From CAZDAW01 sp964503685 (lineage in GTDB: Bacteria; Chloroflexota; Anaerolineae; Anaerolineales; Anaerolineaceae), in NCBI GenBank assembly GCA_964503685.1, contig CAZDAW010000143.1:1-6750 (forward strand): 6,750 nucleotides of DNA, written 5' to 3'. Position numbers and translations under genes: made by a program. This document shows positions 5,193 through 6,750 of this stretch, in pieces. The notes below the pieces were generated by a model. That model was not told the origin of the DNA, did not search any database, and saw nothing but the letters and a program-made list of their open reading frames with translations. The stretch's first letter is position 1, and each line of letters begins with the position of its first letter.

Positions 5193-6692
5193 ATGACCGA
5201 AAAAACAATCATAATTATCGGGGCCGGAATTGCCGGCCTGGCAACTGGCTGCTATGGGCAGATGAATGGTTATAAAACCCGGATATTTGAGTTGCACGAT
5301 AAGCCCGGTGGATTATGCACGGCCTGGAAACGTAAAAATTATACTTTTGATGGCTGCATTCACTGGCTGGTTGGTTCGGGTAAAGGAAGCGGGACAAACC
5401 GCATTTGGCAGGAGTTGGGCGCTGCACAGGGTCGCCAATTTGTCGATCATGAAATATATTCTCAGGTTGTGACTCCGGATGGTAAAACTTTCAAGGTTTA
5501 TACCAATCTGGATCGCCTCGAACAGCACATGCTGGAACTCTCTCCGGTTGATGAGAAAGTGATTCGCCAGTTCATTTCTCTGGCAAGGAAATTTGTACAT
5601 CTGGATATGCCAGTTGATAATTCTCCTGGGGTTGGCAATTTGATTATGCTATTGAAATCGTTGCCAATATTCGTCTCTCTACAAAAATGGAGCCGGGTGA
5701 CGGTTGGAGAATTTGCTGGTCGGTTTCGCGATCCTTTCCTGAAGCAGGCATTTCTCCAGGTGTTTGGACTCGCAGAAATGCCCGTCGTTTCTTTAGGATT
5801 AATGCTTGCTTCGATGCACGCCAAAAATGCCGGCTATCCCATTGGGGCTTCACTGGCGTTTTCCCAATCGATTGCTCAACGGTATTTAAATCTGGGTGGC
5901 GAAATCCATTATCAATCGCGGGTCGAGAAGATAATTGTTGAAAATAACCGGGCGGTAGGCATCCGCTTATCTGATGGGAGCGAGCATCGGGCGGATATTA
6001 TCATTTCGGCGGCGGATGGGCGAACCACGATATTTGATATGCTTGAGGGAAAGTATGTCAATGACACGATTCGCGGCTATTACAAAGAACTGCCCATTTT
6101 TTCTCCCATTGTGCAGGTATCAATGGGTGTAGCAGGTGAATTTCCAAAAGATTCTCCCTTGATCACTTACTGTCTTGATAAACCCGTATCGATTGCCGGT
6201 GAAGACCGTCACGAGATCAGCGTCCGTTTTTTTGGATATGACCCGACGCTTGCCCCGGCTGGAAAGTCGGTGATCGAAGTGCTGATGGGCTCGAAATATG
6301 CCTATTGGAAAGCATTGGCGGAAGATCCGGAACATTACGACGCAGAAAAGAAACAGGTCGGTGTCACCGTGATCAATACCCTCGAGAAATTTTATCCCGG
6401 AATAAGCGGCAAGATTGAAGTGATCGATGTAACCACACCGCTGACAACTGAACATTACACGGGCAACTGGCAGGGCTCAATGGAAGGTTGGATGATAACG
6501 ACTAAAACTATAGGGATGCTGTTTGGTAAAGGCATGGATAAGACCTTGCCGGGTCTTGAAAACTTCTACATGGTAGGGCAGTGGGTAGAACCCGGCGGCG
6601 GCGTGCCGACAGGCGGCATATCAGGCCGCAAGATGATCCAGTTGCTCTGCAAGAAAGACGGAAAGAAATTCGTCACCACTATACCGGCGTGA
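5193..6692 (+). CDS. FAD-dependent oxidoreductase, phytoene desaturase/CrtISO-like family
   Basis: This 499-residue flavoprotein belongs to the amine-oxidase/CrtI superfamily. The N-terminal Rossmann motif is complete: strand 'TIIIIGAGIAGL' with G10-x-G12-x-x-G15, and acidic E33 at the end of the second strand for the FAD ribose. It is followed by the 'PGGLCTAWKRKNYTFDGCIHW' type segment (38-58, with GG at 39-40) that marks CrtI/CrtISO-like enzymes. A second FAD contact 'IIISAADGRTTIF' lies mid-protein. The C-terminal 'MVGQWVEPGGGVPTGGISGRK' type segment (from residue 460) is the conserved FAD-closing motif. Length matches the family (about 490-520). Family members desaturate, isomerise or saturate polyene or other hydrophobic substrates, but many are uncharacterised, and no carotenoid genes are adjacent, so the substrate is unknown. 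It is divergent from the PadR operon across a shared 211-bp control region and may be co-regulated. No signal peptide is seen. No terminator is visible after the stop. Confidence 0.92.
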   Translation: MTEKTIIIIGAGIAGLATGCYGQMNGYKTRIFELHDKPGGLCTAWKRKNYTFDGCIHWLVGSGKGSGTNRIWQELGAAQGRQFVDHEIYSQVVTPDGKTFKVYTNLDRLEQHMLELSPVDEKVIRQFISLARKFVHLDMPVDNSPGVGNLIMLLKSLPIFVSLQKWSRVTVGEFAGRFRDPFLKQAFLQVFGLAEMPVVSLGLMLASMHAKNAGYPIGASLAFSQSIAQRYLNLGGEIHYQSRVEKIIVENNRAVGIRLSDGSEHRADIIISAADGRTTIFDMLEGKYVNDTIRGYYKELPIFSPIVQVSMGVAGEFPKDSPLITYCLDKPVSIAGEDRHEISVRFFGYDPTLAPAGKSVIEVLMGSKYAYWKALAEDPEHYDAEKKQVGVTVINTLEKFYPGISGKIEVIDVTTPLTTEHYTGNWQGSMEGWMITTKTIGMLFGKGMDKTLPGLENFYMVGQWVEPGGGVPTGGISGRKMIQLLCKKDGKKFVTTIPA

Positions 6693-6750
6693 TTGTGCGC
6701 CAAGATCTTCTTTCTGCTCTGACAAAATTCTCCATAAAAAAACTCGCCGT

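Overview
The window reads as a bacterial chromosomal segment of moderate GC content. A lipoprotein-anchored binding protein, a Ser/Thr/Pro/Glu-rich linker after the lipobox, a four-helix DinB-like protein fused to a TPR, and a THEP1-like NTPase with a 'FDADVLAWGN…IDELGPLE' core together resemble Chloroflexota (Anaerolineae-type) genomes. That assignment is an impression from protein style and was not checked by any search. No RNA genes, insertion sequences, CRISPR arrays or attachment sites were seen.

Layout. Positions 1-79 hold only the short region after the first gene. A minus-strand gene at 80-796 encodes a DinB-like/TPR protein and appears to have its own extended -10 promoter at 826-834. 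From 4981 down to 847, five tightly packed minus-strand genes form one apparent operon. In transcription order they are a PadR-family regulator (4981-4385), a lipoprotein binding protein of the iron-complex/corrinoid importer class (4377-3223), a FecCD/BtuC-type permease (ending 2192), its ABC ATPase (2195-1419), and a small THEP1-like P-loop NTPase (1422-847). The gap or overlap is 7 nt between regulator and binding protein and 4 nt (ATGA) between permease and ATPase. The annotated ATPase/NTPase junction is a 4 nt overlap (GTGA). The binding protein/permease junction may be a CTGA overlap if the permease starts at a non-canonical CTG.

The 211-bp divergent region 4982-5192 is the control centre. 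On the minus strand it carries a good sigma70-type promoter (TTGACG, 17 bp, TAAAAT at 5040-5012). A perfect 7-3-7 dyad (4990-5006) lies over the predicted transcription start, where a repressor would block the promoter, so an autoregulated PadR operon is likely. On the plus strand a TATAAT (5156-5161) and a GGAG ribosome binding site precede a 499-residue FAD-dependent oxidoreductase of the phytoene desaturase/CrtISO type (5193-6692). Positions 6693-6750 hold no recognisable gene or terminator.

Working model (inference): the PadR protein senses a small, probably hydrophobic or aromatic ligand and controls uptake of an organometallic or metallophore-like compound through the ABC importer. The THEP1-like NTPase and the divergent flavoprotein are candidates for accessory or processing roles. 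All component families are known. The less ordinary aspects are PadR control of such an importer, the NTPase as its terminal gene, and the possible CTG start.
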